A stretch of DNA of 64,000 nucleotides from positions 3,954,437 to 4,018,436 of the forward strand of contig NC_049991.1 of the NCBI RefSeq assembly GCF_000003815.2. Direction: 5' to 3'. The position numbers were made by a program, and so were the translations under genes. Under the pieces are notes generated by a model. It was not told the origin of the DNA and did no database searches. It saw nothing but the letters and a program-made list of their open reading frames with translations. Positions 25,985 to 38,754 of the stretch are shown here, in pieces (the stretch's first letter is position 1; every line of letters begins with the position of its first letter). The stretch comes from Branchiostoma floridae (lineage: Eukaryota; Chordata; Leptocardii; Amphioxiformes; Branchiostomatidae).

Positions 25985-27410
25985 TGATACACGGTGGTCA
26001 AATACGGGCTCAAAATCTCCCATGTCTAGCCGAATTTGAACCTTGTTCCCCGTGTTCGATCTGACGTAATTCGAATCAAACCCTTGTTCTATTTAGGTCA
26101 TCTGCGGTCATTGCAGGTAAAACAGTGTTATTTGGCCTTTTTCGCCCAACTTATTTGAATCAGGCGAAAAATATAGTTTTTCACCAATATAAACAATTTT
26201 CTGGACAGTACATGTATGCTATCACTTAGTTGCGGACCTGTAACATGTAACGAAGCTACTGGCGTTTTTGTTGGTGACCTTGAATATTATAAGTGTTGTT
26301 TACACCGGTATCAATTACACCCTCCCGCTCTTCGTGCGGCATGATGACATGCATACAAACATCGTTTAAGATCTCGACAGAGAGTCCAATTTAACTTATT
26401 GACGGCTCAAAATGACAGCAACGGTTTTCCTGAAATTTTTGTTTTTGGAATTTTTAAAGAATGCCTTCGATTTTGAATTATTGGTAATTAAATGCGAAAA
26501 ATGCCATTTTTACGCATATTTTTGACTGTAACTTTGCTTTAAATTTAAAAAAAAAAACGCAAAAAAGTTTTATTTGCCTCTTAGATGATGAAAAATCTAA
26601 AAATCGAGAATTTGTCATGGCACTTATCAAGAGTATGGTCAAATTGAAGGCCTTCCTTGAAACAGAAAATAATCGTCTTTGGAAGGAAAATCAAAACAAA
26701 ATAGCTATCTCAATTCAAACGGGAAGATTCAAACTATCTAAAATTCCGAATAGAATCTTATTTTGAATACATTTTCTTTGTAATAACAATTTGTTTATAT
26801 TGAAATATTTTACGGTTCGCCAATAGTAGGCCTCTTGTAACCCGACACTCTGTCGAACTCGCATAGCAATAGTTTTTAGTTCGTATATCCCTGTATTTTT
26901 CAAAGTTGAGGAAAATTTACGTTGCTGACAAACCAGCGTTTATTAGGGGGTTCCTGCATTTTTCTAACTTGAGGATGGGTTTCAACGGGAAGATTGACAA
27001 AGATCAAAGCCCATTTTGACCAAAAGCAAGTGAGAAATAAAGTTACTAAGTAATGGCTACAAGTTGCAAAACAAGTATCCTAAAACAAATTACAAATATT
27101 TCTTAAGAGCTGCCAAGTTTAAGTTTATCCAATGGTTCTTCGTATTATCACGTGTTACACATGGCTGTTACTTAATTGGAGGGTACTCGGGGGTTTATGC
27201 TTTATAATGCAACTGCTTCCTTGTCCAGTTTCAATGTCAAGTGGTCGATATAGTTACATTTTGAGATACAAATAAAAATATTAGTAGCACAACTGGAACA
27301 CTTTCCTCTAGATTACAGTATGGCTTTAACTATCCAATGTTGCAGGTATGAAATTCCCGTCACCTTTTACTAAGAAGGTGTAGAAAGGAGTCACAAACTT
27401 ATGATGTGCA
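25985..27410. repeat. Shared intergenic spacer block, copy 1
   Basis: Begins CACGGTGGTCAAATACGGGC and runs to the 3' end of gene C. Near-identical blocks occur at 37045-38480 and, interrupted by a LINE, at 47645-50050. No coding exon is recognised; short open frames inside it are not conserved as proteins. Confidence 0.75.
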
Positions 27411-27420
27411 GTTTTCAGTC

Positions 27421-27426
27421 TTTATT
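27421..27426 (-). terminator. Poly(A) signal of gene C
   Basis: AATAAA on the minus strand in the conserved 3'-UTR block. Confidence 0.7.
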
Positions 27427-27692
27427 TCTTCATACCATAAATACTATACAGTACAGACGACTAAAGAATACCTTTAGAAACTTCCAAATGCCCCCAGGAT
27501 ATTGCACACGTATTCCAAATAAATGGCAACCAATGTATCATGTTACATATAATGAACGAATGAAATATACAAAATGAATTTTTTTTGGGTATTTAGAATT
27601 TTAGACAAACTATAAGTTCACTTCTTCGTATGACGTAGGCCTCAGTCCAGCTGAGATGAGTCGACGGGTCTCGAAAAACTGCGCATATTCCC

Positions 27693-30600
27693 TCACTGTC
27701 CGTAATCCTAAATGAAACAAAACAAAGAATTAGAACACTAAAGAAATATTCTGAAATGTCTCATATACGATTCTAAAAAAAAAATAATCTAACAACCTAG
27801 ACAGGTTAGAAATACTGATACGGCTATTATTTGTTGCCGGGTCCCGGGTTGATTTTAACTTAAGAGTTAAATGCGGGGCCCGGTCATGCCCTAAACTGTT
27901 ATTACCTTTGCCAGAATGGCTAAGGTTATGTTTTCGGTTTGGTGGTGGTGTGTGTGTGTGTTAGTGTGTGTTAACAGCATAACTCAAGAAGTCTTGGATG
28001 AATCCCGATAATATTTGGTAGGTGGGTAGGGGTCGGGAAAACGAAGGTCAAGTTCGATAATGGGCCCCCTAGCTGCTTGCTAAGGTACTGCAGCAGAACC
28101 TCAATTTTTGATATCTCCTGTTCTGGACATGCTGTGATCATGATTTTTGAGTGGTAGATAGCCCTTGAGGCAGAGAGTAAGTGCTGTGAGTTTGGGCCCC
28201 CTAGCGGCTTTTTTGGAACTGCAGGCGCCGGTTTCCTTTCAAACTTTGGACGAGAATAACTCTACAACGTGTTGACGGATCGTCATGATTTTTGGTATGT
28301 AGATAGAATGAGTGATGACTTACATAATGGTATACTAATTATGCAAATCAACAGCTAATTTGCATAATTAATGAGGAAAATTTATTAATCCACTGCATTC
28401 CATGATAGGACTTTCAAACTTGTCACATATGTAGCTGGGAAGGAGAGAAATGTCGATAGATATCAATTATGCAAATGATGGCCTCATTTGCATAATTAAT
28501 GAGAAAATATGAAGATGTTGACGGATCATCATGTTTTTTGGTATGTAGGTAGCGTAAGTGAAGACAAACATAATGAGATACCAATTATGCAAATCAACAG
28601 CTAATTTGCATAATTAATGAAGATATTTTATAAATTCACTACGTTCCATGATAGGACTTTAAAACTTGTCACATAAGTAGCTGAGAAAGAGAGAAATGTC
28701 AATACATATTTATCATGCAAATGATGATCTCATTTGCATAATTAATGAGAAAATGTGAACGTGTTGACGGATCGTCATGATTTTTGGCATGTAGATAGCC
28801 TAAATGAAGACTTATATAATGTGATACTTATTATGCAAATTAACAGCTAATTTGCATAATTGATTAGGAATCATAAATCCACTGCATTCCATTATAGTAC
28901 TTTCATCAAAGTTGTCACATATGTAACTGAGAAAGAGGGAAGAGAGTAAGAGGTGTATTTAAAGACTTTGAAAGAGAATAAGTCAAGAATGGATCAAAGG
29001 ATCATCATGATTTTTGGTATGCTGATAGCTTAAGTAATGCTTGATACAATTTGATATCAATTAATTGTAAATTGGGATCTAATTTGCATAATAAATGCCG
29101 AAATTTTATAAACCAACTCCAAGCATTTAATTAAAAAGAAAATGAAATGAGTAACGCATTTGTCTACAGACATCATTCTACATAACAAACCTGGTTTATT
29201 TGGCAAAGGTATGTGTTCGTGGAACTCTAGTTTTCCTACTGCAGCGAGCTGTGCATGCATGCAAGTGCGTTTGACTGCGAACAACACAGGTCCAGAAGTT
29301 GTTGCTTGATCTTCATTTTGCGGTAACCGCAAGTTGTCCTACGGGGTCACGTAGGGTAGGTGTCACGCCGAAAAAGCCCCAAGTCACCAAAAGATTGATC
29401 TTACCCCACAGGGTCCGGCCACGCTCCACGGCCAGGTGCAATACTGTCTACCGGCGTCAAACACCAGGCCTCCAGGTGGACAGTCCCGGTGGAACGGCTC
29501 ACTGCTGAGCAGGGTACACTCGTAGTACCGGCTGCAGCTGTCAGGATCAGGGTAGTGACCGGGCGCCTTCCCCGCACACGAGAATCGTTCAGTCTGGCTA
29601 GATGGTACGGTCTGTATGAGATAAAGAACATATATTAGTCACTACTAAATATTTCTTCTATCAAGTCCTCTATTTTGGAATTTGAATGAAAAGTCTAGTC
29701 GAATATTAGAATATCTACATACTTAAATCATGATGAAAATCAACCTTACAAATCATCTAGCCATTATTATAACGTTGAAAACATTGAAAAATCCGTGAAT
29801 TTCGTCATATTGTAAATTCACTGGCGGAATAACAAGGTTCTTTCTCAATTGTTAGCAGCGACACCTAGCTGCAGTTCAATATAGCGAGCAATACACTGTG
29901 GAAGGCGACAGACGGTCACTGAAACGTTGGTTTTAACTGTATATATATATCCTTAGGTACACTCGCGGCGCTACTTACGTAAGCTCGGCACGGGCCGGAC
30001 ACTTCATAGGGCCACCTGCACTCCAGTCTGGCGGGGTCATACACGGTTCCCCCCGGGGCGCAGGGCCGGTGGTACACGGGGTGTCCCAGCACACACAGCC
30101 CCCCCGGGGGGCGAGATCACTAGCGTTTTCGCCCCCCTTTAGCGTTTTCGCCCCCCCCCCCCCCAGAACATTACTAGTATTCCTCGGAGGGGTCTTAAGA
30201 ACGGCTGGTTACTACATATTAGGTGCGCTACCTGGTACTATACTGCACCTGGGAGTAACATAGTTGGTGTTACCTGGTATCTATATGGCACCTTATTACC
30301 GTAAGATGTCATACCTTGTTCGGTGCAAACACTACATTGAAAGGACATTTTTTTGCAGCTGACATGGCAGAGGTGGCATAGAAAACAATGCTATTGTGAA
30401 CGTATAGATCAACACCGTCTATGGTACGGAATACGTCAGCTATATGTTTTCAATTTGTCAAAGTATTTTCTTTCTTGTGCAGAAAACATTTCCAAAGCAC
30501 TAAGAAAAACACAACTGAATAATAGTTTCTCATTATAAATATTATCTACGCACAAGTTCATATACCTGTTGCTAAATGCTACAAAAAACTGGTAAGATAC

Positions 30601-33600
30601 CAATCTTAAGAAACACGGGTAAAACACCAGTTCCTAAATACTAGAAAAACAGTCATATGGGAGGTGAAGATATCCATAGGGTAGGTGCATATAACGTACC
30701 AGTTTCTAAATACTAGAAAAACAGTCATATTGAAGGTGAAGATACCCCTTGGCCAGGTGCATACACCAAAATGTGCATTATTCTAATGAATACCTTATTT
30801 GCATAATCAATAAAGACAGGACATAGTTCTTTTGTGGTCAATTCATAATAGAGACTTCATATTGGAGATATATAGGTTGCTTGAGGACAGGTGAATACAA
30901 TGAAATATATCTCATGTCGAGACTCAGGTACATGCAATAAAGGGAATACAAGGGACCCAACCCTCCTTGTCTGAAACAAGTTCAACTATCTTATTACCAT
31001 GTACTTACGTTGATATTGATACTATGGATGGAGTTATGTATCAAACTCGTGTACTTATATCATTCTGAAACTGCATTGTGTGATTTATACCAATCAACTT
31101 CTAAAATATCACGTAAACCCGTTTTTTTTTGGGGGGGGGGGGCGAAATCGCTAAAGGGGGGTGAGGTAGGGGGGCGAGATCACTAACCGGGGAGGGCGAG
31201 ATCGCTAGTGATTTCGCCCCGGGGGGGTGAGATCGCTAGTGATTTCGCCCCCGGGGGGGGCGAGAACGCTGTCACACCGGTACCGACTTCTGACGATCTT
31301 TGACTCAGTACTGACGCCACATGTGAGGAAACAAATCACGTGTCTTAACAACACTCTGGTCAGATATATAAATAATACCAAGAGTTTTGGACTAACATTA
31401 CGGTGAGTGACAGTCTTATAGTAGGAGAACTTTTTATTGGACGCAAATGTGATTATAATAACGAGGTAGATATTAGAGAGTAGACATCGTGAATTAATTA
31501 AAATAATAAGTAAAATGGAGAGTCTTGTTTTCCATATTATGGAGAAATTATTGAATTTGGAGGAAAATATGATAATGAAACATGATAACAAGGTAGACAT
31601 GAGAAAATTGCCATCGCAAATTAGCGTAAAAAAGGGAAAATAGAGGGTCTTACATTTGCACTCAGTGTCCCGCAAGGACCGGACACTTCGTAGGGCCACA
31701 TGCACCTGAGACTGGCGGGGTCATACACGGTTCCCCCCGGGGCACAGGGCCGGTGGTACACGGGGTGGCCCAGCACACACTCGTAGTACATGGAGCAGTC
31801 GGCAGGGTCGGCGTACATGCCCGGCTGCTTCCCCGTACAGGTGAAGATGGAAGAACTCCTGGCCATCAGACTGGACCTAGCTCGGATGCTTCCGTCGTTC
31901 CTAACCTTCGTCTGTAATATCAGTTTAAGAAATTCAAAAACGTTATAAAAGATAATGACTTGGAACGATTTTATATAGCAGTATTACATTTTAGAGAGGT
32001 AGAAATTACCACTGAATATTGCATAGCTATACTGTAATATAGCCTTACAACAAGGAAACACCAACCAAAGGCAGCCTCGTTTAGATGCATGATCCTGGAT
32101 GAACCCCGGAATTTCAAAATGACCGCCACAGCTGGCAAGAGGTCTATTCGAGATTCGAACATGGCTAAGAATTTTAGTCCAGATGGTGCATGGGGAGGCG
32201 CCAATCTCTGTTTTAATGCCCTTAGGTCACAAACTTTGTGCAATCACTACATGTACAGCAGAGGTACTAGTCCACTGGATGAGTGGGGTGTACTCAATTT
32301 ACATTATCTAACTCTTTCGTACCTACATACCGAGTGCTAAGCAGGTAGAGAAAGAAGTATATATGATTATGTACTCACAGCCTTTGCAAGGAGAGCACTC
32401 TAACCACTTGCCCATTGACCGACTCAAATTGAATGAAAGATGTATTACTATAGTCTATACTCACCCCACAAGGAGCGGGCACATTCTCCGGCCAGTCGCA
32501 GCGCTGTTTGGCGGGGTCGAAGACGGGTCCTCCCGGCGCACAAAGTCGGAGGAACGCGGTGCTGAAGCCCTCGACACACTCGTAATACTGGTAGCAGTTG
32601 TCTGGGTCTGCGTACAGACCGGCGGCCTTTCCTCCACATGTAAACTCTGTAAACAATCAATAACAGTTTCCATCTATTTTGTAGCTTTGCCTTTTGTGAA
32701 TTTATGATATATTGTATGGTGTTCTTCAGCTGGTCCTACGAACCTATGGGTTGTAACAGAGCAATGTTCTGAGGGTTGATGAGTAACTTATTTCTTTCAC
32801 CCACGTAAATGGCAAATACAATGTAGCCAAAAACAAGACCACGTTTCGCTAAGTACTGAACTAGACAGTAAAGGAATGTGAGCTATCTTATATGGACCTC
32901 CTACTACACAGGGTCCATAAAAATGCATTTTGAAGAGTATGCGTGAAGTTTGGGAACCTTTACGCAAATAAATTGCACATTTACGCATACTTAAATACGG
33001 GCTCTTAGATCGGATTTTTTGTAGTGTCTGATTCAAAGTACGTAATCACAAATAGCAAATAATGATTTCGAAAGATGACATGTTCTAAGACTTACTTGGT
33101 GACTCGGTAGTCGGTTCAACCACAACTGCTTCGGTCGCTGTAGATGTATTCGATACTACATTGTCGTCAGTGACCAATGGCGTGGACTGTGTTGTTGTCG
33201 GTTGCGATGCGTCGACCTGTTCTGTAACGTTGACTACTATTGGCTGCACGGTGACGTCTTGCGCTTCGGTGGCGTTTAGAATATTTTCCGTTACCGCTTG
33301 AGTGCTGTTCGCCTATAAAGTACGACAATATAAAAGAAGTTAGTAATTGTCGCTTTAACCATGAATCCGCGAGAACATTAAAGCTCATGAAACACGTAAA
33401 GAAAGATGAAACTTTTTGTCTGAGGGCCCTGCCAAATTCGTCTTATGATTATCAAAAGATCGTAGACCTTACTGTCGCAAACTTTGAGCATTTTTGTGAT
33501 AGTAGTGCATTTGTCGTGCAAAATTCCACAGTATTCATATGCAAAAACTGTCTTAGATCCTTGGCAATGGTTAATTTTGTCACAGCCTGCTTGAAAATTT

Positions 33601-33769
33601 TCCAAAATCGAAGTCGTACGACGACCTAAAATAAAATTAATGTGAACGTAGGACAACGAACAATATCAGCCTTGTCCCGGAGGCGTCGCCAAAAACTCAC
33701 CTGGTCTGTAACAGGCATGGCTAGTGTGCCGCTCGCGGCGAGAAGGCAAAAGACGACTGTTGAATACAT
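27693..33769 (-). CDS. CBM14 array gene, copy C: 3 intact domains, 315 aa, one domain exon destroyed
   Basis: Exons: 33701-33769, 33096-33312, 32465-32646, 31654-31911, [29979-30096 broken], 29405-29611, 27693-27707. Skipping the broken exon gives 316 codons with an open frame because its neighbours are both phase 0. Signal peptide 1-23, Thr-rich 24-95, CBM14 at 96-156, 157-242 and 243-311, then DYGQ. The last domain is mosaic: its 5' part (TVPSSQTERFSC) and the upstream intron match copy A, while its 3' part and downstream intron match copy E. The 3' intron carries a 1.3 kb Helentron-like insertion. The first, second and last domains keep all six cysteines, so a shortened protein is plausible, but expression cannot be judged. 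Confidence 0.75.
27904..29230 (+). mobile_element. Helentron/HINE-like non-autonomous element in the last intron of gene C
   Basis: Absent at the same place in B, D and E. Subterminal inverted repeats ACCTTTGCCA (27904) and TGGCAAAGGT (29201-29210); a small hairpin GTTC-gtg-GAAC just before a terminal CTCTAG; no clear target duplication, with insertion in a T run. The inside carries a GT-rich patch (27950-27970) and about three copies of a roughly 235-bp tandem repeat (about 28260-28960) containing GTTGACGGATC(A/G)TCATG and many ATTTGCATAATTAATGA words. This combination fits Helitron-derived elements of the Helentron/DINE type. No Rep-helicase is encoded. Confidence 0.65.
29979..30096 (-). 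pseudogene. Truncated CBM14 exon of gene C
   Basis: The remaining 3' half codes the end of a repeat-type domain (CVLGHPVYHRPCAPGG through GPCRAY) with an intact donor at 29973-29978. The 5' half, with the acceptor and three of the six cysteines, has been replaced by the G/C-rich element beginning at 30097; about 250 bases that should lie upstream, including exon and intron, are gone. It cannot be spliced in as a domain. Confidence 0.9.
30097..31275. mobile_element. G/C-run foldback transposon disrupting gene C
   Basis: Both ends are built from a palindromic module, CGA(G/A)ATC(A/G)CTAG(T/C)GATTTCG, separated by long C or G runs; the ends are inverted relative to each other, and both carry a TTTAGCG(A/T)TTTCGCCCC word before the unique interior. 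The interior has a 70-bp tandem duplication (about 30628-30765, containing ACTAGAAAAACAGTCATAT). No transposase is seen. Insertion was accompanied by deletion of exon and intron sequence. The family is not recognised. Confidence 0.7.
32465..32646 (-). CDS. First CBM14 exon of gene C (example of the conserved first domain)
   Basis: Codes (K)FTCGGKAAGLYADPDNC...RLC...QRC..APCG, six cysteines, phase 1 acceptor and phase 0 donor. The same exon in A, B, D and E (13261-13442, 20865-21046, 44049-44230, 56395-56576) differs by only a few residues (YYEC/YFEC, STAF/TTAF). It is a class distinct from the repeat-type domains and is never duplicated within a gene. Confidence 0.85.
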
Positions 33770-33869
33770 GGCTGCTGGCTCACTCTCTGTAGCTTCTTCC
33801 TTGTAAAGGTAGACTTCTTCTTCTCTGTGATGTGAAGTTGTGAATGCCTGTAGCACCAAACCGGTCCAG

Positions 33870-33904
33870 TTTTATACTCTTCCATTTCCTGTGGGACTCA
33901 CGTG
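33870..33904 (-). promoter_or_regulatory. Core promoter of gene C
   Basis: TATAAAA at 33870-33876 and CACGTG at 33899-33904, same layout as the other copies. Confidence 0.75.
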
Positions 33905-34484
33905 TTATGTTTGGCTGTTATCAGCTGTTTGTTTTGTCGAGTGTTTGTATAGTGCGGGCTGGGTCAAATGGTGACGGCATGGAAACGTAAACTGGCTCAA
34001 TCCGACGTACAAAGTGCAAAGGAATCCGTCGCAACTTCCGCTCTAGAAGGAAATATGAATAGCCGTGTGCGCCGTATTTCCACGTATTTCCGGAAACCTG
34101 ACAAATATGACGTCTCAACAGGTGTTCTAGGTACACATTTTCTACAAACTCAGCGCTGATTTTTGCCAACATCCGTTCAAACCTATGCTTGCGCATAGTA
34201 CACGACACTATTTTGATGACTTACTGCATTTCGTGAACGATTTGTCATGATAAGTTTGGTATGAATTGTTCACATTTTAGTCCAACCAATGGAAGGATTA
34301 AAGTTGCTTACTCATCAACGTTGATTTCTTTCATTTTTCAAAAATATATTTTGACGTTTAGAGGCCCCCAAATGGTTACCTTGTTAACTAAATTTGCTAA
34401 AATTTGTTGTGGTAGACTAAGTACACCCTCATATATGTACCCATCTTAGCATGAAAGTTCATCTGTGTTGGTAAATGACATTGT

Positions 34485-34597
34485 GGGAAAACTAAACTTT
34501 ACTTAACCAACACCAAGTTTAATTGAGACTTACCCCAAATTTTCCGGGTGAATTCCCAATGAAACTTGGTGTTGGTTAAGTAAAGTTTAGTTTTCCC
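34485..34597. repeat. 113-bp foldback hairpin upstream of gene C
   Basis: Same inverted repeat as at 22847-22959, in the same position relative to the gene. Confidence 0.85.
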
Positions 34598-36412
34598 AAA
34601 ATATGCATATGTACCCATAATATACTAAGGTTTGACGCGTAATTACTTTTTCTTAATTTGCTTTTCGGCAGAATAGAAGCGACTATACAGTGTGGCACTG
34701 CACTCGAACTCATTGTAACTGTGAAACATACAAATCGAAGATAGTCCCATAGCCCTTTTAGTAAATTTTAGGCCGTAGGGGCAGTGGGCTGTTATCCACT
34801 GTGTCTAGTGCACAGCATTGGAAGGCGGAGCGCCTCCTTCTCCTCCCAAAATCTTTGACTGAAGTCAGGTTTGAATTTTTACGCCTGGGTAGAGTGAGGA
34901 AAAGTGTGTTAGCTGCACCACGTCAGGGTTTGAACCAAGGACCTTTGTGTTCTGGACCAAACATCCTAACTGTTACGTCTACAAGATGCGACGTGTGTTT
35001 GTATAGGCCTAGTGGCTCAACTATGTGACGTCACTGAATTGTGTGGTGACCGTAGTATCGTACAAAGTGCAAAGGAATCCGTCGTAAATTCCGCTCTAGA
35101 AGGAAATGCATTTTGCTAGTATGTAACAGTATTTCCAAGTATCGTTTGCCTGACAAATATGACGTCTTTACAGGCGTTTTTAGAGGTAAAATTTTTTCTA
35201 CTAATTACTCAGCGCTGATTTTTACCAACATCCGTTGACACCTTTGCTTGCGCGCAGTACACGACGCTATTTTTATGACTTACTGCATTTATTACAAGTT
35301 TGGTACGAATTGTCCACATTTCAGTCCAACCAGTGAAAGGATTAAAGTTGCTTGCAAATTATTGTTGATTTTTTTTCTTCAAAAATACATTTCTACGTTT
35401 CCAGGTTGTAAAAACTTGAGCTTAAGTAGCTAAATATGCCAAACTTTGTCGTGGTGGAATATATACCCCCTAACCCACATGGCAGGCTTTGTGTGTGTTT
35501 TTTAAATTTGCTTTTAGACGGTAACAACAAGACAGAGTGACATTATATTGCACTCGAGTTGCTAACTTATTGTAACTGTGAAACATACAAAAACGAAAAT
35601 AGTCCCATAGTCCCCTTTTAGTAAATTTTAGGCCGTAGGGGCAGTGGGCTGTTATCCACTGTGTCTAGTGCACAGTATTGGGAGGCGGAGCCCAACCCTC
35701 TCCTTCCAAAATCTTTTACCTCGCCAACTGAAGTCAGGTTCGATTTTTTACACCTGAATAAATTGAGGAAATCTGTATGATATGCCTAATTTGTTTAAAT
35801 TTTATCATGGGCACAACACTGGCGGCCTGTCAGGGTTTGGAACCCAGGGCCTCTGAGTTCTGGACCAAACATCCTAACCGCTACGTGTGTTTGTGTAGTC
35901 CGAGCTGGGACAACTAGTGACGTCACTGAATTGTGTCGTGACCGTAGTACTCGTACAAAGTGCAGAGGAATTTGTCGTCGTTTCCGCTCTAGAAGGAAAT
36001 GTATAATGCTATGTAACAGTATTTTCAAGTATCGTTTGCCTGACAAATATGACGACTTTACAGGTGTCTAAGGTAAACATTTTCTACTAACTTAGCGCTG
36101 ATTATACACATCCATTCACACCTTTGCATGCGCATACACGACGCTACTTTTGATGACTTGCTGCATTTAGTACACAAGCTGTTATGATAAGTTTGGTACA
36201 AATTGTCCACAGATTAGTCCAACCAATGAAAGGATTACATTTGCTTGCAAATCATTGTTGTTGTTGTTGTTTCTTCAAAAATACATTCAGACATTTTGAG
36301 GTTGTAAAAACTTTAGCTTGTGAGCTAAATTTTATAAACTTCGTTGTGGTTGACTACGTACCTCCTAATATGTATCCATAGTACGCAAAGGTTTCAATGG
36401 TAAATGCTTCGT

Positions 36413-36442
36413 GTGTGTGTGTGTGTATGTGTGTGTATGTGT

Positions 36443-36500
<58 letters not shown>
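36413..36500. repeat. (GT)n microsatellite, C-D spacer
   Basis: GT run with TA interruptions at its left side, longer than the equivalent runs at 25252 and 46917. Confidence 0.9.
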
Positions 36501-36502
<2 letters not shown>

Positions 36503-37044
36503 AAATTTGCTTTTGGACAGACACAACTAGAAAGTGTGTAATTGCACTCAAGTTGCTAACTTATTGTTACAGTACCCCATACAAAAACAAAGATAGTTTT
36601 TACACCTGGGTGAAGTGAGAAAGGTCGACGTGTAAAGTGCGTTTCCAAAGGGAACAACACTGGTGGCATGTCAGGGTTTGGAACCTAGGGCCTTTGTGTT
36701 CCGCACCAAACATCCTAAAGTTTGCGTCTTTGCGACGCCACGTGTGTATGGTCCCTAGTGGTTCATCTATGTGACGTCACTGAATTGTGTGGTGACTGCA
36801 GTACAAAGTGCAAAGGAATTTATCGTCATTTCTGCTCTAGAAGGAAATGTATTTTGCTATGTTACAGTATTTCCAAGTATCGTTGGTTTGCCTGACAAAT
36901 GACGTCTTAACTGGTGATTTCGGCAAACATTTTCTACTAACTCAGCCCTGATTTTTTCAACACCCGTTCACACCTATGCATGCGCACAGTACACAACGCT
37001 ATTTTGATGGCTTACTGCATTTCATACACAAGTTGTCATGATAC

Positions 37045-38480
37045 ACGGTGGTCAAATACGGGCTCAAAACCTCCCATGTCTAGCCGAATTCGAACCTTGT
37101 TCCCCGTGTTCGATCTGACGTAATTCGAATCAAACCCTTGTTCTATTGAGGTCATCTGCGGTCATTGCAGGTAAAACAGTGTTTTCTGGCCTTTTTCGCC
37201 AAACTTATTTGAATCAGGCGAAAAATATAGTTTTTCACGAATATAAACAATTTTCTGGACAGTACATCTATGTTATCACTTAGTTGCGGACATGTAACAT
37301 GTAACGAAGCTACTGGCGTTTTTGTTGGTGACCTTGAATATTATAAGTGTTGTTTACACCGGTATCAATTACACCCTCCCACTCTCCGTGCGGCATGATG
37401 ACATGCATACAAACAACGTTTAAGATCTCGACAAAGAGTCCAATTCAACTCATTGACGGCTCAAAATGACAGCAACGGTTTTCCTGCGATTTTTGTTTTT
37501 GGGATTTTTAAAGAATGCCTTCGATTTTGAATTATTGGTAATTAAGTGCGAAAAATGCCATTGTTACGCATATTTTTGACTGTAACTTTGCTTTAAATTA
37601 AAAAAAAAACGCAAAAAAAGTTTTATTTGCCTCTTAGATGATGAAAAATCTAAAAATCGAGAATTTGCCATGGCACTTACGGCCAATCTTATCAAGAGTA
37701 TGGTCAAATTGAAGGCCTTCCTTGAAACAGAAAATAATCGTCTTTGGAAGGAAAATCAAAACAAAATAGCTATCTAAATTCAAACGGGAAGATTCAAACT
37801 ATCTAAAATTGCGAATTTGATCTTATTTTGAATAAATTTTCCTTGTAATAACAATTTGTTTATATTGAAATATTTTACGGTTCGCCAATAGTAGGCCTCT
37901 TGTAACCCGATACTCTGTCGAACTCGCATAGCAATAGTTTTAAGTACGTATATCCTTGTATTTTTCAAAGTTGAGGAAAATTTACGTTGCTGACAAACCA
38001 GCGTTTATTAGGGGGTTCCTGCATTTTTCTAACTTGAGGATGGGTTTCAACGGGAAGATTGACATAGATCAAAGCCCATTTTGACCAAAAGCAAGTGAGA
38101 AATAAAGTTACTAACTAATTGCTACAAGTTGTAAAACAAGTATCCTAAAACAAATTACAAATATTTCTCAAGAGCTGCCAAGTTGGAGTTTATCCAATGG
38201 TTCTTCGTATTATCACGTGTTACACATGGCTGTAATTTAATTGGAGGGTACTCGGGGGTTTATGCTTTATAATGCAACTGCTTCCTTGTCCAGTTTCAAT
38301 GTCAAGTGGTCGATATAATTACATTTTGAGATACAAATAAGAATATTACTAGCACAACTAGAACACTCTCCTCTAGATTACAGTGTGGTTTTTAACTATC
38401 TAATGTTGCAGGTATGAAATTCCCGTCACCTGTTACTAATAAGGTGTAGAAAAGAGTCACAAACTTATGATTTGCAGTTC
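37045..38480. repeat. Shared intergenic spacer block, copy 2
   Basis: Same block as 25985-27410, uninterrupted; it serves as the empty-site reference for the LINE insertion in copy 3. No gene. Confidence 0.75.
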
Positions 38481-38486
38481 TCAGTC

Positions 38487-38492
38487 TTTATT
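38487..38492 (-). terminator. Poly(A) signal of gene D
   Basis: AATAAA on the minus strand in the conserved 3'-UTR block. Confidence 0.7.
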
Positions 38493-38754
38493 TCTTCATA
38501 CCATGTAAATACTGTACAGTACAGACAACTAAAGAATACATATAGGAACTACCAAATGTCCCCAGGATATTGCACACGTATTTAAAAAAAGGTAATTATG
38601 GTATCATGTTACATATAATGAACGAATGAAATATACAAAAGGCAATTTTTTTGTACTTAGAATTTTAGACAATATTAGTTAACTTCTTCGTATGACGAAG
38701 GCCTCAGTCCAGCTGAGATTATTTGACGGGTCCCGAAACTCTGCGCATATTCCC

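Larger units (their letters stand above)
33900..37030. repeat. Promoter-unit array of gene C (4 units)
   Basis: Core motifs lie near 34005, 35058, 35953 and 36800. TGACGTCA lies at 35026-35033, 35918-35925 and 36772-36779. SINE pieces span about 34741-34990, 35601-35890 and 36597-36740; the last keeps only the tRNA-proximal half because the sequence from the SINE tail to mid-body is deleted relative to the unit upstream of B. Unit-by-unit order matches the array of gene B closely. Confidence 0.75.

Noticed and set aside
28260-28960. CRISPR-like array (regular repeats)
   Set aside because: Repeat units are about 235 bp, degenerate and contiguous without unique spacers, and the host is a eukaryote. 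It is a minisatellite inside a transposon.
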